DNA from: an uncultured Desulfovibrio sp.
Lineage (GTDB): Bacteria; Desulfobacterota; Desulfovibrionia; Desulfovibrionales; Desulfovibrionaceae
DNA length: 52,711 nucleotides
Direction of reading: 5' to 3'
Assembly: GCA_905235595.1 (NCBI GenBank)
Contig: CAJOMG010000011.1
Location: 1 to 52,711, forward strand
Shown here: positions 28,010-37,545 of the stretch, in pieces
How positions within the stretch are numbered: the first letter of the stretch is position 1
Layout of the letters: each line of letters begins with the position of its first letter
The notes under the pieces: generated by a model
Database searches by the model: none
Told to the model about the DNA's origin: nothing
Seen by the model: the letters and a program-made list of their open reading frames with translations, nothing else
Program-made: the position numbers and the translations under genes

Positions 28010-28249
28010 AGGTGATCCTTTACGGCATGCTTGTCTGATTTGTTATATGAATTCAGGTAAATCCCGTCCTCATTTTTTGCAGAATTGCAACGTTTCCAAC
28101 CTACTATTCCGTGTTTTTTTTTGTAATGTCAAGGTGCAGCTATCTTCTTTGACTGTGGGCAAAAGGTGCAACTGGCAAGAGTCTGGTGCGTACGGCGAGT
28201 AAGTATAGGGCGCATGTAGATGCCATCATGTGGTGTTTTTTTTTGTCGC

Positions 28250-28278
28250 TTGACAGGTGGATAGCTTGGGGGCATAAG
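28250..28278 (+). promoter_or_regulatory. Sigma70-type promoter of dcw cluster
   Basis: A consensus -35 TTGACA (28250-28255) is followed by exactly 17 bp and a -10-like CATAAG (28273-28278, four of six matches). This would start transcription near 28285, some 33 bases before the mraZ GTG. Confidence 0.7.
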
Positions 28279-28313
28279 TGGGAAAAAGTGGAAAAAAATA
28301 GTAAAAAGTGGTA
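28279..28313 (+). promoter_or_regulatory. MraZ-binding boxes
   Basis: TGGGA (28279), TGGAA (28289), TAGTA (28299, degenerate) and TGGTA (28309) repeat with a strict 10-bp period and five-base spacers. This is the arrangement known for MraZ operators (TGGGN-N5 repeats). They run from the -10 edge almost to the mraZ start, so MraZ binding would block transcription start: autorepression of the dcw cluster. Confidence 0.75.
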
Positions 28314-28317
28314 AGCA

Positions 28318-28764
28318 GTGCAAAAACTTTTCACCAAAAGCCTTTCACGCAGCCTCGACAGCAAGGGGCGTTTGATGCTTCCTCCGGAGTATCGAGAGGG
28401 GCTCTGTGTCGATGGCGGCATTGGTACATTCTGGCTGACTGCTTTTTACGGACATCTTGTGGCATATTTGCCTGCTGACTGGGAGAGTGTGACTGAGCAG
28501 TTGAGCAGTATTCCCATACCTTCACCTCGTCTTTCCAATTTTAAGAGCAAGATCATTGGATTGGCTCAGGAACTGGCACCGGATGCCCAGGGGCGTGTTC
28601 GCATACCGCAATCACTTATGCGCGAAGCCGGCTTACAAAAAGATGTCATGGTGGTGGGTATGTTAAATAAATTTGAGATATGGGATCAGGCTCGTTTCGA
28701 CGCGTTGGCAGTGGAAGATGTTTCTGATGATCTTGCCGGATTGAATCTGCAGATACGCCTGTAG
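28318..28764 (+). CDS. mraZ: Transcriptional regulator MraZ
   Basis: This 148-aa regulator has two tandem SpoVT/AbrB-like beta domains (SRSLDSKGRLMLPPEYREGL near residue 10, and ELAPDAQGRVRIPQSL near 85). It forms a ring that binds repeated TGGGN boxes and represses the dcw operon. The start is GTG, with only a weak ribosome binding site because the MraZ boxes occupy that region. As usual it is the first gene of the cluster, seven bases before rsmH. Confidence 0.94.
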   Translation: MQKLFTKSLSRSLDSKGRLMLPPEYREGLCVDGGIGTFWLTAFYGHLVAYLPADWESVTEQLSSIPIPSPRLSNFKSKIIGLAQELAPDAQGRVRIPQSLMREAGLQKDVMVVGMLNKFEIWDQARFDALAVEDVSDDLAGLNLQIRL

Positions 28765-28771
28765 TACATGT

Positions 28772-29752
28772 ATGGAACGTCTTTGTTACAAAGAAGATAA
28801 GGCAATCCATACGCCAGTGTTGCCTCTGGAAACACTGGCCGCACTTTCGCCACGCGCTGGCGGTCGCTATTTGGATGGCACTCTAGGGCTTGCCGGACAC
28901 GCATCGACGATTTTACATGCTGTGCCGGAGTGTGAATTGTGTGGCCTTGATAGAGACGAAGAAGCTCTGGTTTTTGCCCGGGAGAAGTTGGCTCCTTTTG
29001 GCAGTCGTGTGCATGTGTTTCATGGTGTCTTCAGCGAATTCCCAGGAGCGCTGGAAGAACTCGGCTGGAAAAATGTGGACGGAGCCCTGTTGGATATCGG
29101 CGTTTCTTCCCTGCAGCTGGACGAAGCGCAACGGGGATTCAGTTTTACTAGCAACGGACCGCTGGATATGCGGATGGATCAGCATGCTGACAGACCTTCA
29201 GCGTGGCACTGGGTCAATCGAGAAAGCTTTGCCAGGCTCAAGGAGTGTATAGCAACTCTGGGTGAGGAACCGCAGGCCGGTCGTATAGCCCGGGCTATTT
29301 TGGATGCTCGCCAGAAGGCCAGTATCAATACCACTGCAGAGCTGGCTGCACTGGTGGAACATGCCTATCCTCCTTCATGGCGGGCCAAGGCAAGGCGGCA
29401 TCCTGCAACACGCACTTTTCAGGCTCTGCGCATGGCCGTCAATGATGAGCTGGGCGAGCTCAGGCGTTTTCTTGACCGTATCTTGGCGTATTTGCCTATT
29501 GGTGGTCGGCTTGTTGTCATCACCTTTCATTCCTTGGAAGACCGTATGGTTAAGCAGGCTATGCGTCACTGGGCCGAAGGATGCCGGTGCCCACGGTATG
29601 TGCCTGTTTGCGTGTGCGGTCATGAACCGGAAGTGCGTATCTTGTATAAAAAACCGGTGATTGCCACTCAAGAAGAGTTGGCAGGTAATCCTCGAGCTGG
29701 CAGCGCCAAGCTGCGCGCTGTGGAAAAGATTGCAGAGGCAAGGACAGTATGA
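28772..29752 (+). CDS. rsmH: 16S rRNA (cytosine1402-N4)-methyltransferase RsmH
   Basis: This 326-aa S-adenosylmethionine-dependent enzyme (formerly MraW) methylates C1402 in the ribosomal P site. The SAM-binding region is YLDGTLGLAGHASTIL at about residues 31-46. Family segments GALLDIGVSSLQLD, RGFSF and PLDMRM follow, and the late VITFHSLEDRMVK motif is present. The RHPATRTFQALRMAVN block is intact. Its stop overlaps the next start as ATGA, so it is translationally coupled to the ftsL-like gene. Confidence 0.95.
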   Translation: MERLCYKEDKAIHTPVLPLETLAALSPRAGGRYLDGTLGLAGHASTILHAVPECELCGLDRDEEALVFAREKLAPFGSRVHVFHGVFSEFPGALEELGWKNVDGALLDIGVSSLQLDEAQRGFSFTSNGPLDMRMDQHADRPSAWHWVNRESFARLKECIATLGEEPQAGRIARAILDARQKASINTTAELAALVEHAYPPSWRAKARRHPATRTFQALRMAVNDELGELRRFLDRILAYLPIGGRLVVITFHSLEDRMVKQAMRHWAEGCRCPRYVPVCVCGHEPEVRILYKKPVIATQEELAGNPRAGSAKLRAVEKIAEARTV

Positions 29753-30054
29753 ATCGCAATCTGCCTGTGCGCCGGCAGGGAGGCGGAAAGGGGTGGCTGT
29801 TGATGCTTGCCCTTGGGCTTTTAAGTTGTATGGTCATGGGGCTGATACTCGTATGGAGTAATATTGAACGCATGGACACAACGTATTTTATTAACATGCA
29901 GCAAAATGCGTTACGAGAACGTCAGAGCTTGCAGGCCAAGCTTGAAGTGGAGCGCGAGCGGCTTCTTTCACCTTATGAATTGCGTCGCAAGGCCAAAGAT
30001 TTTGGCATGCGTGAACCCAAACCTGGCCAAATCCGCCGTATGGATACGCACTGA
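29749..30054 (+). CDS. ftsL: FtsL-like small divisome protein
   Basis: This 101-aa bitopic membrane protein lies in the canonical ftsL position between rsmH and ftsI. A basic N-terminus (NRNLPVRRQGGGKG) is followed by one helix (LLMLALGLLSCMVMGLILVW, about residues 18-38). A periplasmic coiled coil follows, rich in Leu, Glu, Gln and Arg (about 48-75). FtsL is poorly conserved, so the symbol rests on position, size and architecture. It starts at an ATGA overlap with rsmH. Confidence 0.78.
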   Translation: MNRNLPVRRQGGGKGWLLMLALGLLSCMVMGLILVWSNIERMDTTYFINMQQNALRERQSLQAKLEVERERLLSPYELRRKAKDFGMREPKPGQIRRMDTH

Positions 30055-30104
30055 GCACTACTGACTGTATATACGAGCCACGTTTAAATCAGCTTGGAAG
30101 AGTC

Positions 30105-32237
30105 ATGTTCAGATTCGGTACTCGTAAGCGCAATGTCTCTATTGATGTGAGACAGGGAGATTCCGGGAGAAAGCATTCCGTGAACACTGTGATGCCTGCC
30201 CATAAAACGACAGGCTCAGCGTGGCTGCGGAAAATTGATTGGGGGCGTGCGCGTATCAAACTTGTGGTCTTCGTGTTTTGTCTGCTTTGGGCAGGGCTAT
30301 GGGGGCGGGCTTGGTATTTGCAATTAGTCGAAGGCCCTCGTCTGGCAGAACGGGCACGGCAACAGCATATGGCATCGGAACTTGTCAGTGGACGCCGTGG
30401 TATGATCTTCGATCGCAATGGCCAGGTGTTGGCAAGCAGCGTGGAAGCCAGATCTGTATATGCTCGTCCGCAGGAAATCACGGATTTCAAAGCAGCAGCC
30501 GACAGGTTGGGGCCCATCCTCGGCATTGATCCAAAGAAAATTTACGCAGATCTTACAGGAAAACGCCGTTTTGTCTGGTTAAAACGCAAGGTGAACGATT
30601 ACACTGCCAAGGCAGTACGGCAAGCAGATATCCCCGGAATTGGCCTGAGTAAGGAATATGACCGCGTCTATCCGTTCAAGCATATGGCAGGCCAGTTGCT
30701 GGGCTTTGTTGGCATGGATGATAAGGGCCTTGAAGGGATTGAGCGGTCCATGGATTCCCGGTTAGGATGCACCCCTACTCGGCAGATTGTGCAACGGGAC
30801 GCTATGGGTAGGCGTTTTTATCTGCATGAGGAGGGACAGGGCGAACCTGCGGGTGAGGATTTGACCCTCACTCTTGATATCCAGTTGCAGTTTTTTGTGG
30901 AAGAGGCCATAGCCCGCACGGTTCGTGAATACGATGCACGTTGGGGCGGTGCATTGGTGGTGGAAGTCTCTACTGGAGATATTTTGGCCTGGGCTCAATA
31001 TCCCTTCTTTAATCCCAACAACTATAAGGAATTTTCCCCGCTTATTTATCGAAATCGTCTGGCAGCTGATGCCCTTGAGCCTGGCTCAACATTTAAGCCA
31101 TTTGTGATGGCTGCCGCACTGCAAGAGCATAAGGTCACGCCAGCCACGCTTATCGACTGCGAAGGGGGTAAGTGGGAAACCAAAAGAGTGACCATACGGG
31201 ATACCTCGCGGCAGGGAGTGCTCCCCGCAACCAAGGTCTTGAGATATTCTTCTAATATAGGCATGGCAAAGATAGGCATGTCGCTCGGTGTGCCGATGTT
31301 TTACAAGTATTTACATGAGCTCGGATTTGGGCAGCGCACCGGTGTGCCTGTGTCAGAAAGCAAAGGAATTTTGCGCACTCCCCGTGTCTGGAGTGAGGTG
31401 GACCTCATGTCCACTTCTTTCGGGCAAAGTATCTCTGTTACCGGGCTGCAGATGGCTCAGGCCTACCTGACATTATTGAATAACGGGGTATATAAGCCTC
31501 TAAAGCTGTTATATGAAGAATCCGGACTGACGGAGACACGGTCTCGAGTTTTCTCGTCAGCAACTGCACGTGAAATCATCAATATGATGCACGATGTGGT
31601 CTCGGCCAAGGATGGTACAGGCCGCCGGGCGCGAGTTGAAGGATTGGAAGTCGGTGGCAAGACAGGTACGGCCCAGAAGGCTGACCACAGGTCGGGCACA
31701 TATGGAAGCAAACGATTGGCCTCTTTTGTGGGCTTTTTCCCCGTAGAAAAACCGCGCTACATTATTTGGGTCATGGTGGATGAACCATCTCGGAATCAAT
31801 ATGGGGGCGTGGTGGCAGCTCCCGTGTTTCAGGAAGTGGCTACACGCATGGTTACCTATACGGGAATGCTCAATGAACAAAATGTGGCTGAACGGGAAAA
31901 GAATTCCTCGCACATGCCATCCGCTAGGCAACGTCAACGCGGTCTGAAGCTCGCTGGCATGGTTGTTCCCTATCAAACAGAATCCTTCAGAGACAACATG
32001 GAACGTGAAACAAAAGGCATGCATTTCCCTGGGCACTTGGCCAAAGCTGGAAGTCATGTTCCGGATGTGCAGGGCAAGACAGTTCGTAATGCCGTGGAGC
32101 TTTTTGCTCGCGCAGGTATAGTGCCTGAACTGAAGGGGACCGGCAGCCGTGTTGTTCGTCAAACGCCACCGCCTGGTGCAAATTGGCCTGAGGAACATGC
32201 AAAAGCAGCATATATTCTCTGGTTGTCTGAACGGTAA
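30105..32237 (+). CDS. ftsI: Penicillin-binding protein 3 / FtsI with C-terminal PASTA
   Basis: This 710-aa septal transpeptidase cross-links peptidoglycan at division. It has a cytoplasmic basic tail and one helix near residues 45-65. A pedestal domain follows (SGRRGMIFDRNGQVLAS), then the transpeptidase domain. Its active-site triad is S328-T-F-K331, S382-S-N384 and K519-T-G521. After a linker rich in Arg and Gln, a PASTA-type domain ends the protein (VPDVQGKTVRNAVELFARAG, near residue 650). An ATG at 30192 is an alternative start. The PASTA tail is longer than in enteric FtsI. Confidence 0.94.
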   Translation: MFRFGTRKRNVSIDVRQGDSGRKHSVNTVMPAHKTTGSAWLRKIDWGRARIKLVVFVFCLLWAGLWGRAWYLQLVEGPRLAERARQQHMASELVSGRRGMIFDRNGQVLASSVEARSVYARPQEITDFKAAADRLGPILGIDPKKIYADLTGKRRFVWLKRKVNDYTAKAVRQADIPGIGLSKEYDRVYPFKHMAGQLLGFVGMDDKGLEGIERSMDSRLGCTPTRQIVQRDAMGRRFYLHEEGQGEPAGEDLTLTLDIQLQFFVEEAIARTVREYDARWGGALVVEVSTGDILAWAQYPFFNPNNYKEFSPLIYRNRLAADALEPGSTFKPFVMAAALQEHKVTPATLIDCEGGKWETKRVTIRDTSRQGVLPATKVLRYSSNIGMAKIGMSLGVPMFYKYLHELGFGQRTGVPVSESKGILRTPRVWSEVDLMSTSFGQSISVTGLQMAQAYLTLLNNGVYKPLKLLYEESGLTETRSRVFSSATAREIINMMHDVVSAKDGTGRRARVEGLEVGGKTGTAQKADHRSGTYGSKRLASFVGFFPVEKPRYIIWVMVDEPSRNQYGGVVAAPVFQEVATRMVTYTGMLNEQNVAEREKNSSHMPSARQRQRGLKLAGMVVPYQTESFRDNMERETKGMHFPGHLAKAGSHVPDVQGKTVRNAVELFARAGIVPELKGTGSRVVRQTPPPGANWPEEHAKAAYILWLSER

Positions 32238-32308
32238 GATAACTGATTCCGGGCAGATGTGGCTTTTGCCCGAAGTACGGTGAAGCCCGGAATACGTATG
32301 GAGCGCAT

Positions 32309-33763
32309 ATGGAACGGGAATTTGCAGCCCTTGTTGAACAGTGCAGGCAAGGTGGCCTTGAGGTGCGTGTCGATTCTCGACAGGTGCGTTCAGGAGATAT
32401 TTTTGTCGCGGTATCCGGGGTAAAGGATGATGGGGCACGCTTTATACCAGCTGCCGTGCAGTCCGGAGCCAGCGTGGTGGTCTGCCGGTCAGGGGATGCG
32501 CATGAGGAAGCTGCGCGAGAAGCCGGGTGTCGCGTTGTGCATCATGCTGATCCCCGTGAGGCTCTTTGGCGACTTGCAGAAGCCCGCTGGCATACGAGCG
32601 AAATGCCAGTCAAGGTCGTAGGGATAACCGGTACTAACGGCAAGACAACATGCTCGTATCTGCTGGAACGCATTTTTACTGCTAGCGGATACAAAGTGGG
32701 TGTGCTTGGTACCGTGAATTATCGTTGGCCGGGCCATTGTGAAACGGCACCGCTCACCACACCGGATGCGTTGCGTGTGCATTCCATGCTGGCCAGTATG
32801 TCCAAAGCCGGTGTGGACATAGTCGTTATGGAAGTCTCGTCGCATGCTATTGACCAGCAACGCGTTTATGGGCTTCCCTTTGCGGGCGCAATTTTTACCA
32901 ACCTGACGCAGGACCACCTTGATTATCACAAGACTATGGAGAGTTACTTCAAGGTAAAGGCTCGCTTGTTTCTCGAATTGCCACGTCCTGATAAAGCCAT
33001 GGTTGTCAATACGGACGCACCTTGGGGGCGTCGTCTTATGGAGCTCTGCCCCAACGCGCTTTCCTTCGGACTGCAGAAGAGCACGTTGAGCAAACGTCAT
33101 TTGTGGGGAGAATTGCTTTCCGCTGGTTCGGATGGCTGCCACATAAAAATGCACTTTGATGGCAACGAATGGGAATTGCACTCACCCCTGGTGGGGGCAT
33201 TCAATGCATCCAATCTGTTGGCGGCGCAATCTCTTGGTTTGGAAATGGGGTTGGAACCTGCGGCATTTCGCACACTGGAGTCTTTTACCGGTGTATGCGG
33301 GCGCCTTGAGCGTATTGAAAATGCCCAAGGATATAATATTTTTGTGGATTATGCCCATACCCCCGATGCGCTGGAAAATGTTCTCAAATCGTTGCGTGAA
33401 GCAGGTTTTCGACGAATAATTACTGTTTTTGGTTGCGGGGGAAACAGGGACAGGACAAAACGTCCGCTTATGGGTGCCGCTGTAGCCCGTTGGTCTGACG
33501 TGGCTGTTTTGACTTCTGATAATCCCCGTTTTGAAAAACCCGAATCTATTATTGAAGATGTGCTGCCTGGACTCAAAGAAGCCAAAACAATCATGGTGGA
33601 AGTTGACAGACAGAAGGCGACTATCAAGGCATTGGAGATGCTCAATAAGGATGATGCGCTGTTAATTGCCGGCAAGGGGCACGAAGATTACCAGATTATC
33701 AATGATGTTAAGCATCACTACAGCGATCAAGAAATTGTACGGGAGTTTTTACATTGCGCCTGA
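32309..33763 (+). CDS. murE: UDP-MurNAc-tripeptide synthetase MurE
   Basis: This 484-aa ATP-dependent ligase adds the third stem residue to UDP-MurNAc-L-Ala-D-Glu. The P-loop ITGTNGKTT lies near residue 108. The central domain has the SSHAIDQQRVYG and FTNLTQDHLDYH motifs. The specificity motif DNPR is at residues 404-407, which selects meso-diaminopimelate. Its stop overlaps the start of murF. Confidence 0.95.
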   Translation: MEREFAALVEQCRQGGLEVRVDSRQVRSGDIFVAVSGVKDDGARFIPAAVQSGASVVVCRSGDAHEEAAREAGCRVVHHADPREALWRLAEARWHTSEMPVKVVGITGTNGKTTCSYLLERIFTASGYKVGVLGTVNYRWPGHCETAPLTTPDALRVHSMLASMSKAGVDIVVMEVSSHAIDQQRVYGLPFAGAIFTNLTQDHLDYHKTMESYFKVKARLFLELPRPDKAMVVNTDAPWGRRLMELCPNALSFGLQKSTLSKRHLWGELLSAGSDGCHIKMHFDGNEWELHSPLVGAFNASNLLAAQSLGLEMGLEPAAFRTLESFTGVCGRLERIENAQGYNIFVDYAHTPDALENVLKSLREAGFRRIITVFGCGGNRDRTKRPLMGAAVARWSDVAVLTSDNPRFEKPESIIEDVLPGLKEAKTIMVEVDRQKATIKALEMLNKDDALLIAGKGHEDYQIINDVKHHYSDQEIVREFLHCA

Positions 33764-35145
33764 CACTACATGAGGTGGCAGCCCAGTTGGGAGTGCCGCT
33801 TCCGCCTGAAAATCCTCTGCTTAAGTGCGCTGTCACGGATAGTCGTGAAGTAACACTCGGGGCTCTTTTTGTGTGCATTCCCGGGACGCATGTTGACGGA
33901 CACGATTTCGCACAGGCTGCGGCCAAAAGGGGAGCGGCAGCTCTGCTTGTTTCCCGTGATATCGGGGAGAGTGAAATCCCTTGTCTGCGCGTGCACGATA
34001 CGGTCAGCGCATTAGGAAAAATCGCAGCATTTTGGCGTAAACAAACATCTGCCAAGGTAGTGGGCGTCACTGGAACGGCCGGCAAGACTACAGTCAAGGA
34101 TGTCTTGGCGCAGATATTGGCATTGAAAGGCAAAACTGCAAAGAGCCCGGTAAACAACAACAACCAGATTGGTATGCCGCGCGCCATGTTGCATGCGGAT
34201 GGTGATGAGGCCTTTTGGGTAATGGAGGCAGGAATAAGCCATGCAGGAGACATGGAATATCTTGCCTCTGTCCTGTCACCTGATGTGGGGCTTATTCTCA
34301 ATGTCGGTGCCGGTCATACTGAGGGTCTGGGCGCGAAGGGCGTGGCATGGCACAAAACGCGGATGTTAGGGCAGCTTGCTTCTGGAGGGATCGGCATTAT
34401 CAGCGCTGATTATCCTGATCTTGTCAGGGAAGCAGAAAACACCGGTGCGACGTTGCAGTATTTTAGCACTAAAGACAGGAAGATGCCCTATTACGCAGTC
34501 TATGCCGGTCCATCTGGCGATGATGACGCCCGCGGCCGGTACTGTGTGCATATTGAAGGGCGGGAATATGAAATGGTCGCCCCTTTTTACGGTCAGTACG
34601 GAGCGGAAAATGTTGCTGCTGTTGTGGCGTGTGCACATACGTTGGGCGTAACGGTCGAAGGCATTGCCACAGGCATGGCACAAGCAACATTGCCGCACCA
34701 GCGTTTTTGCGAAAGACGTGTTGGTTCTTGGCTGTGCATAGATGATACCTACAATGCGAATCCCCTTTCCATGCACCGCATGCTGGATGCCGCAGCAGAG
34801 CGTGCAGCGGGCCGCAACCTTATTGCTGTGCTGGGCGAAATGCTGGAGCTTGGGGGGAACACGTTTCAGGAGCATGAGGCGCTTGGGCTGCATCTTGCTC
34901 AGGTCAAGCCTGCAGCGGTCATATGGAAAGGAGGTCAGGGCGATGCAGTGCGCGAGGGACTCAATAAGGGGGGGTATTCCGGCCTGTGGCTGCCGGTGAG
35001 CGCTGTTGCAGACTTTACCCGTGTCTGGGAGCAATGCACAGCCGTTGCCGGGCAAGGAGTCGCTCTGTTCAAGGGGTCTCGTGCCAACAATATGGAAAGC
35101 CTGCTGGAAGTAGTGGTGGGTATGGGATTGCCGCATGTTCTATAA
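33754..35145 (+). CDS. murF: UDP-MurNAc-tripeptide:D-Ala-D-Ala ligase MurF
   Basis: This 463-aa ligase adds D-Ala-D-Ala to complete the UDP-MurNAc-pentapeptide. The P-loop is VTGTAGKTT near residue 109, followed by [12 protein letters not shown], the typical MurF substrate loop. [15 protein letters not shown] segment and a late [11 protein letters not shown] motif are present. The start is TTG, ten bases inside the end of murE, with a GGGAG site upstream. It overlaps mraY by eleven bases. No ddl gene, which makes D-Ala-D-Ala, occurs in this cluster. Confidence 0.95.
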   Translation: MRLTLHEVAAQLGVPLPPENPLLKCAVTDSREVTLGALFVCIPGTHVDGHDFAQAAAKRGAAALLVSRDIGESEIPCLRVHDTVSALGKIAAFWRKQTSAKVVGVTGTAGKTTVKDVLAQILALKGKTAKSPVNNNNQIGMPRAMLHADGDEAFWVMEAGISHAGDMEYLASVLSPDVGLILNVGAGHTEGLGAKGVAWHKTRMLGQLASGGIGIISADYPDLVREAENTGATLQYFSTKDRKMPYYAVYAGPSGDDDARGRYCVHIEGREYEMVAPFYGQYGAENVAAVVACAHTLGVTVEGIATGMAQATLPHQRFCERRVGSWLCIDDTYNANPLSMHRMLDAAAERAAGRNLIAVLGEMLELGGNTFQEHEALGLHLAQVKPAAVIWKGGQGDAVREGLNKGGYSGLWLPVSAVADFTRVWEQCTAVAGQGVALFKGSRANNMESLLEVVVGMGLPHVL

Positions 35146-36211
35146 CTTTCTTGTCCCTTTCACGTCTGAATGGACGGTTCTCAATGTCTTCCGCTATATC
35201 AGCTTTCGTTCATTGGCTGCGCTTATCACTGCCTTGGTACTCTCAATTTTGCTGGGGCCGAGATTTATTACCTGGTTGCGCCAGGTGAAATGCGGGCAAT
35301 ATATCCACGAGGATGTCGCAGCGCATGCTGCCAAGGCCGGGACACCCACTATGGGTGGCCTGCTCATGTTTTTTACACTGTCAGTGAGCATCTTGTTCTG
35401 GGCAGACCTGACGAACAAGTATATCTGGGAATCGTTCTTTGTTTTCACTGGCTTTGGGGTCATTGGCTTCTGGGATGACATGACAAAGCTGCGTCGTCAC
35501 CAGAATAAGGGAATATCCGGTAAGGCCAAAATGGCAGGACAGCTCGCAGTAGCATGCATAATCATGATGCTCCTCTATGCAGATCCCCAATACAGCAGCA
35601 AGCTGACCATTCCCTTTTTTAAGGAAGTGACCATTGACCTGGGCTATTTCTATCTGCCTTTTGGGGTATTCGTTATGGTGGCCGCATCCAATGCTGTCAA
35701 CTTGACGGATGGACTCGATGGTCTGGCTATTGGACCATCCATCGTGGCCTGTCTCGTTTTTTCCATTTTTATCTATATTACGGGTAATGTCCGCTTTGCC
35801 AACTACTTGTTGGTGCCCTATATGCCAGGCGTGGGAGAGGTGACCGTTTTTTGTGCGGCGCTTTTGGGAGCAGGGTTGGGGTTTCTGTGGTACAATGCCT
35901 ACCCGGCACAGGTTTTTATGGGAGATGTAGGCTCCCTCTCTATCGGTGGCACTCTGGGCTATCTTGCTTTGCTGTGTAAGCAGGAGCTGGTGCTATCCGT
36001 TGTTGGCGGATTGTTTGTGGCCGAGACGCTTTCCGTGATTCTCCAGGTAAGCTATTTCCGCTGGACGGGGGGAAAACGAATTTTTCGTATGGCACCACTG
36101 CATCATCATTTTGAACTGAAAGGCATACCTGAGTCAAAGATCATCATTCGGTTCTGGATTACTTCTATTTTATTGGGGCTTATGGCCCTTTCCGTATTAA
36201 AACTGCGTTAG
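35135..36211 (+). CDS. mraY: Phospho-MurNAc-pentapeptide translocase MraY
   Basis: This 358-aa integral membrane enzyme transfers phospho-MurNAc-pentapeptide to undecaprenyl phosphate, forming lipid I. About ten helices are expected. The active-site motifs are present: [10 protein letters not shown] (near residue 70), the [13 protein letters not shown] aspartates (near 190), [12 protein letters not shown] (near 263) and the APLHHHFEL histidine loop (near 325). Its length is normal. It starts inside the last codons of murF. Confidence 0.96.
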   Translation: MFYNFLVPFTSEWTVLNVFRYISFRSLAALITALVLSILLGPRFITWLRQVKCGQYIHEDVAAHAAKAGTPTMGGLLMFFTLSVSILFWADLTNKYIWESFFVFTGFGVIGFWDDMTKLRRHQNKGISGKAKMAGQLAVACIIMMLLYADPQYSSKLTIPFFKEVTIDLGYFYLPFGVFVMVAASNAVNLTDGLDGLAIGPSIVACLVFSIFIYITGNVRFANYLLVPYMPGVGEVTVFCAALLGAGLGFLWYNAYPAQVFMGDVGSLSIGGTLGYLALLCKQELVLSVVGGLFVAETLSVILQVSYFRWTGGKRIFRMAPLHHHFELKGIPESKIIIRFWITSILLGLMALSVLKLR

Positions 36212-36237
36212 TCCGGTTCAAATGAGGGGACACAGGA

Positions 36238-37545
36238 ATGGCACTTGAGAAAACACGCGGCCGTCAATTGCGTAGCGGAGAACAGGCAGTTGTTGTCGGG
36301 GCTGGACGTTCTGGCATTGCTGCTAGCCGATTGCTGCGACGTGCAGGGGGTAAGGTCAGACTATTGGATAGCAATCCCAAGGCTTTCCTGGGAAGGGAAA
36401 TCCTTGCGGAAGAACTGACGGCCCTTGGGGTGGAGATACATTTGGGGCCCCATTCGTCTCAGCAGTTTGACGATGCTTCCTTTGTTGTTCCCAGTCCGGG
36501 AATGCCTGTTGCCAGGCTGGAAGGTCTGGTGACAGCCGACGCCACGGAAATTGTGGCAGAAATGGAGCTGGCCTGGCGTTACCTTGATGACGAACCTGTT
36601 CTTGCTGTGACCGGCACCAGCGGAAAGACGACAACAGCTTCCCTGGCTGCCGCCATGCTGCACGCGCAGGGATATGACGTATTCCTTGGCGGAAATATAG
36701 GCACGCCACTTTCAGAATATGTGCTTTCGGGACGAAAGGCAGATGTGCTCGTTCTTGAAGTATCCAGTTTTCAATTGCAGGCATGCAGTACTTTCTGCCC
36801 AAGGGCGGGCATATTACTCAACATTTCTCCAAATCATTTGGATTACCACAAAGATATGGCTGAATATGTTGAGGCTAAATTTCGGTTGTTTCGTTGCCAG
36901 GATGAAGGTGATCTCGCCATCATTGGCGAAAGTCTGAAAAAGGAAACTGAGCAACGGCATCTGAAAGCACGCAAAGTGTATGTGGGTGATGGCAGTAAGC
37001 GTTTTTTACACAGTCAACTCTTGGGTGCCCATAATCGCTTTAACGAAGAGGCTGCCTGGCAGGCGTGCCGTTTTTTCGGTGTGACAGAAAAAAATGCCTC
37101 TCGCGCAGTTGCGCAGTTTGCTCCCCTGCCCAACAGGCTTGAGTGTGTGGCCAATCGCAAAGGTGTTCTTTATGTTAATGATTCCAAGTGCACGACGGTT
37201 TCCTCTCTTCAGGTCGCATTGGAAGCGTTTGACCGGCCAGTGCGCCTGTTGTGCGGTGGAAAGTTCAAAGGCGGAAACCTGGCTTCACTGGTGAATCTTG
37301 TGCAGGAAAAAGTGTGTGAGGTGGCTTTGTTTGGTGCGAGTCGGGAGCATTTTGAAAAAGCCTGGCAACAGCTTGTCCCCATGACTTGGCATGAAACTCT
37401 TGAATCTGCAGTCCGTTTTCTTTCCGCCAATGCACGGGAGGGTGATGTGGTGCTCCTAGCCCCGGCAACCGCCAGCTTTGATTTGTATAAGAATTATGAG
37501 GAGCGTGGGGCGGACTTCAGGCGTATTGTGGGGTCATTGGCATGA
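36238..37545 (+). CDS. murD: UDP-MurNAc-L-alanine:D-glutamate ligase MurD
   Basis: This 435-aa ligase adds D-glutamate to UDP-MurNAc-L-Ala. It has an N-terminal Rossmann-like domain (VVVGAGRSGIAASRLL) and a P-loop VTGTSGKTTT near residue 125. The central ILEVSSFQLQA-type and LLNISPNHLDYH motifs are present, and the C-terminal domain has VLYVNDSKCTTVSSL. A short MALEKTRGR leader precedes the domain. Its stop overlaps ftsW (ATGA). Confidence 0.95.
   Translation: MALEKTRGRQLRSGEQAVVVGAGRSGIAASRLLRRAGGKVRLLDSNPKAFLGREILAEELTALGVEIHLGPHSSQQFDDASFVVPSPGMPVARLEGLVTADATEIVAEMELAWRYLDDEPVLAVTGTSGKTTTASLAAAMLHAQGYDVFLGGNIGTPLSEYVLSGRKADVLVLEVSSFQLQACSTFCPRAGILLNISPNHLDYHKDMAEYVEAKFRLFRCQDEGDLAIIGESLKKETEQRHLKARKVYVGDGSKRFLHSQLLGAHNRFNEEAAWQACRFFGVTEKNASRAVAQFAPLPNRLECVANRKGVLYVNDSKCTTVSSLQVALEAFDRPVRLLCGGKFKGGNLASLVNLVQEKVCEVALFGASREHFEKAWQQLVPMTWHETLESAVRFLSANAREGDVVLLAPATASFDLYKNYEERGADFRRIVGSLA

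Larger units (their letters stand above)
28010..28317. other. Divergent intergenic region pyk/mraZ
   Basis: This 308-bp spacer contains no gene I can support. It holds the mraZ promoter and MraZ boxes at its right end. Two exact copies of the 14-mer GTGTTTTTTTTTGT lie at 28111 and 28233, each an A9 tract on the pyk strand that could bend DNA or help promoter activity. Confidence 0.6.

Noticed and set aside
31557-32438. 293-aa open frame antisense to ftsI and murE
   Set aside because: It overlaps two strongly supported genes and shows no domain or signal.
32489-33181. 230-aa open frame antisense to murE
   Set aside because: Same reason: shadow of a conserved enzyme gene.
34366-35136. 256-aa open frame antisense to murF
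   Set aside because: Shadow of murF; composition is not protein-like.
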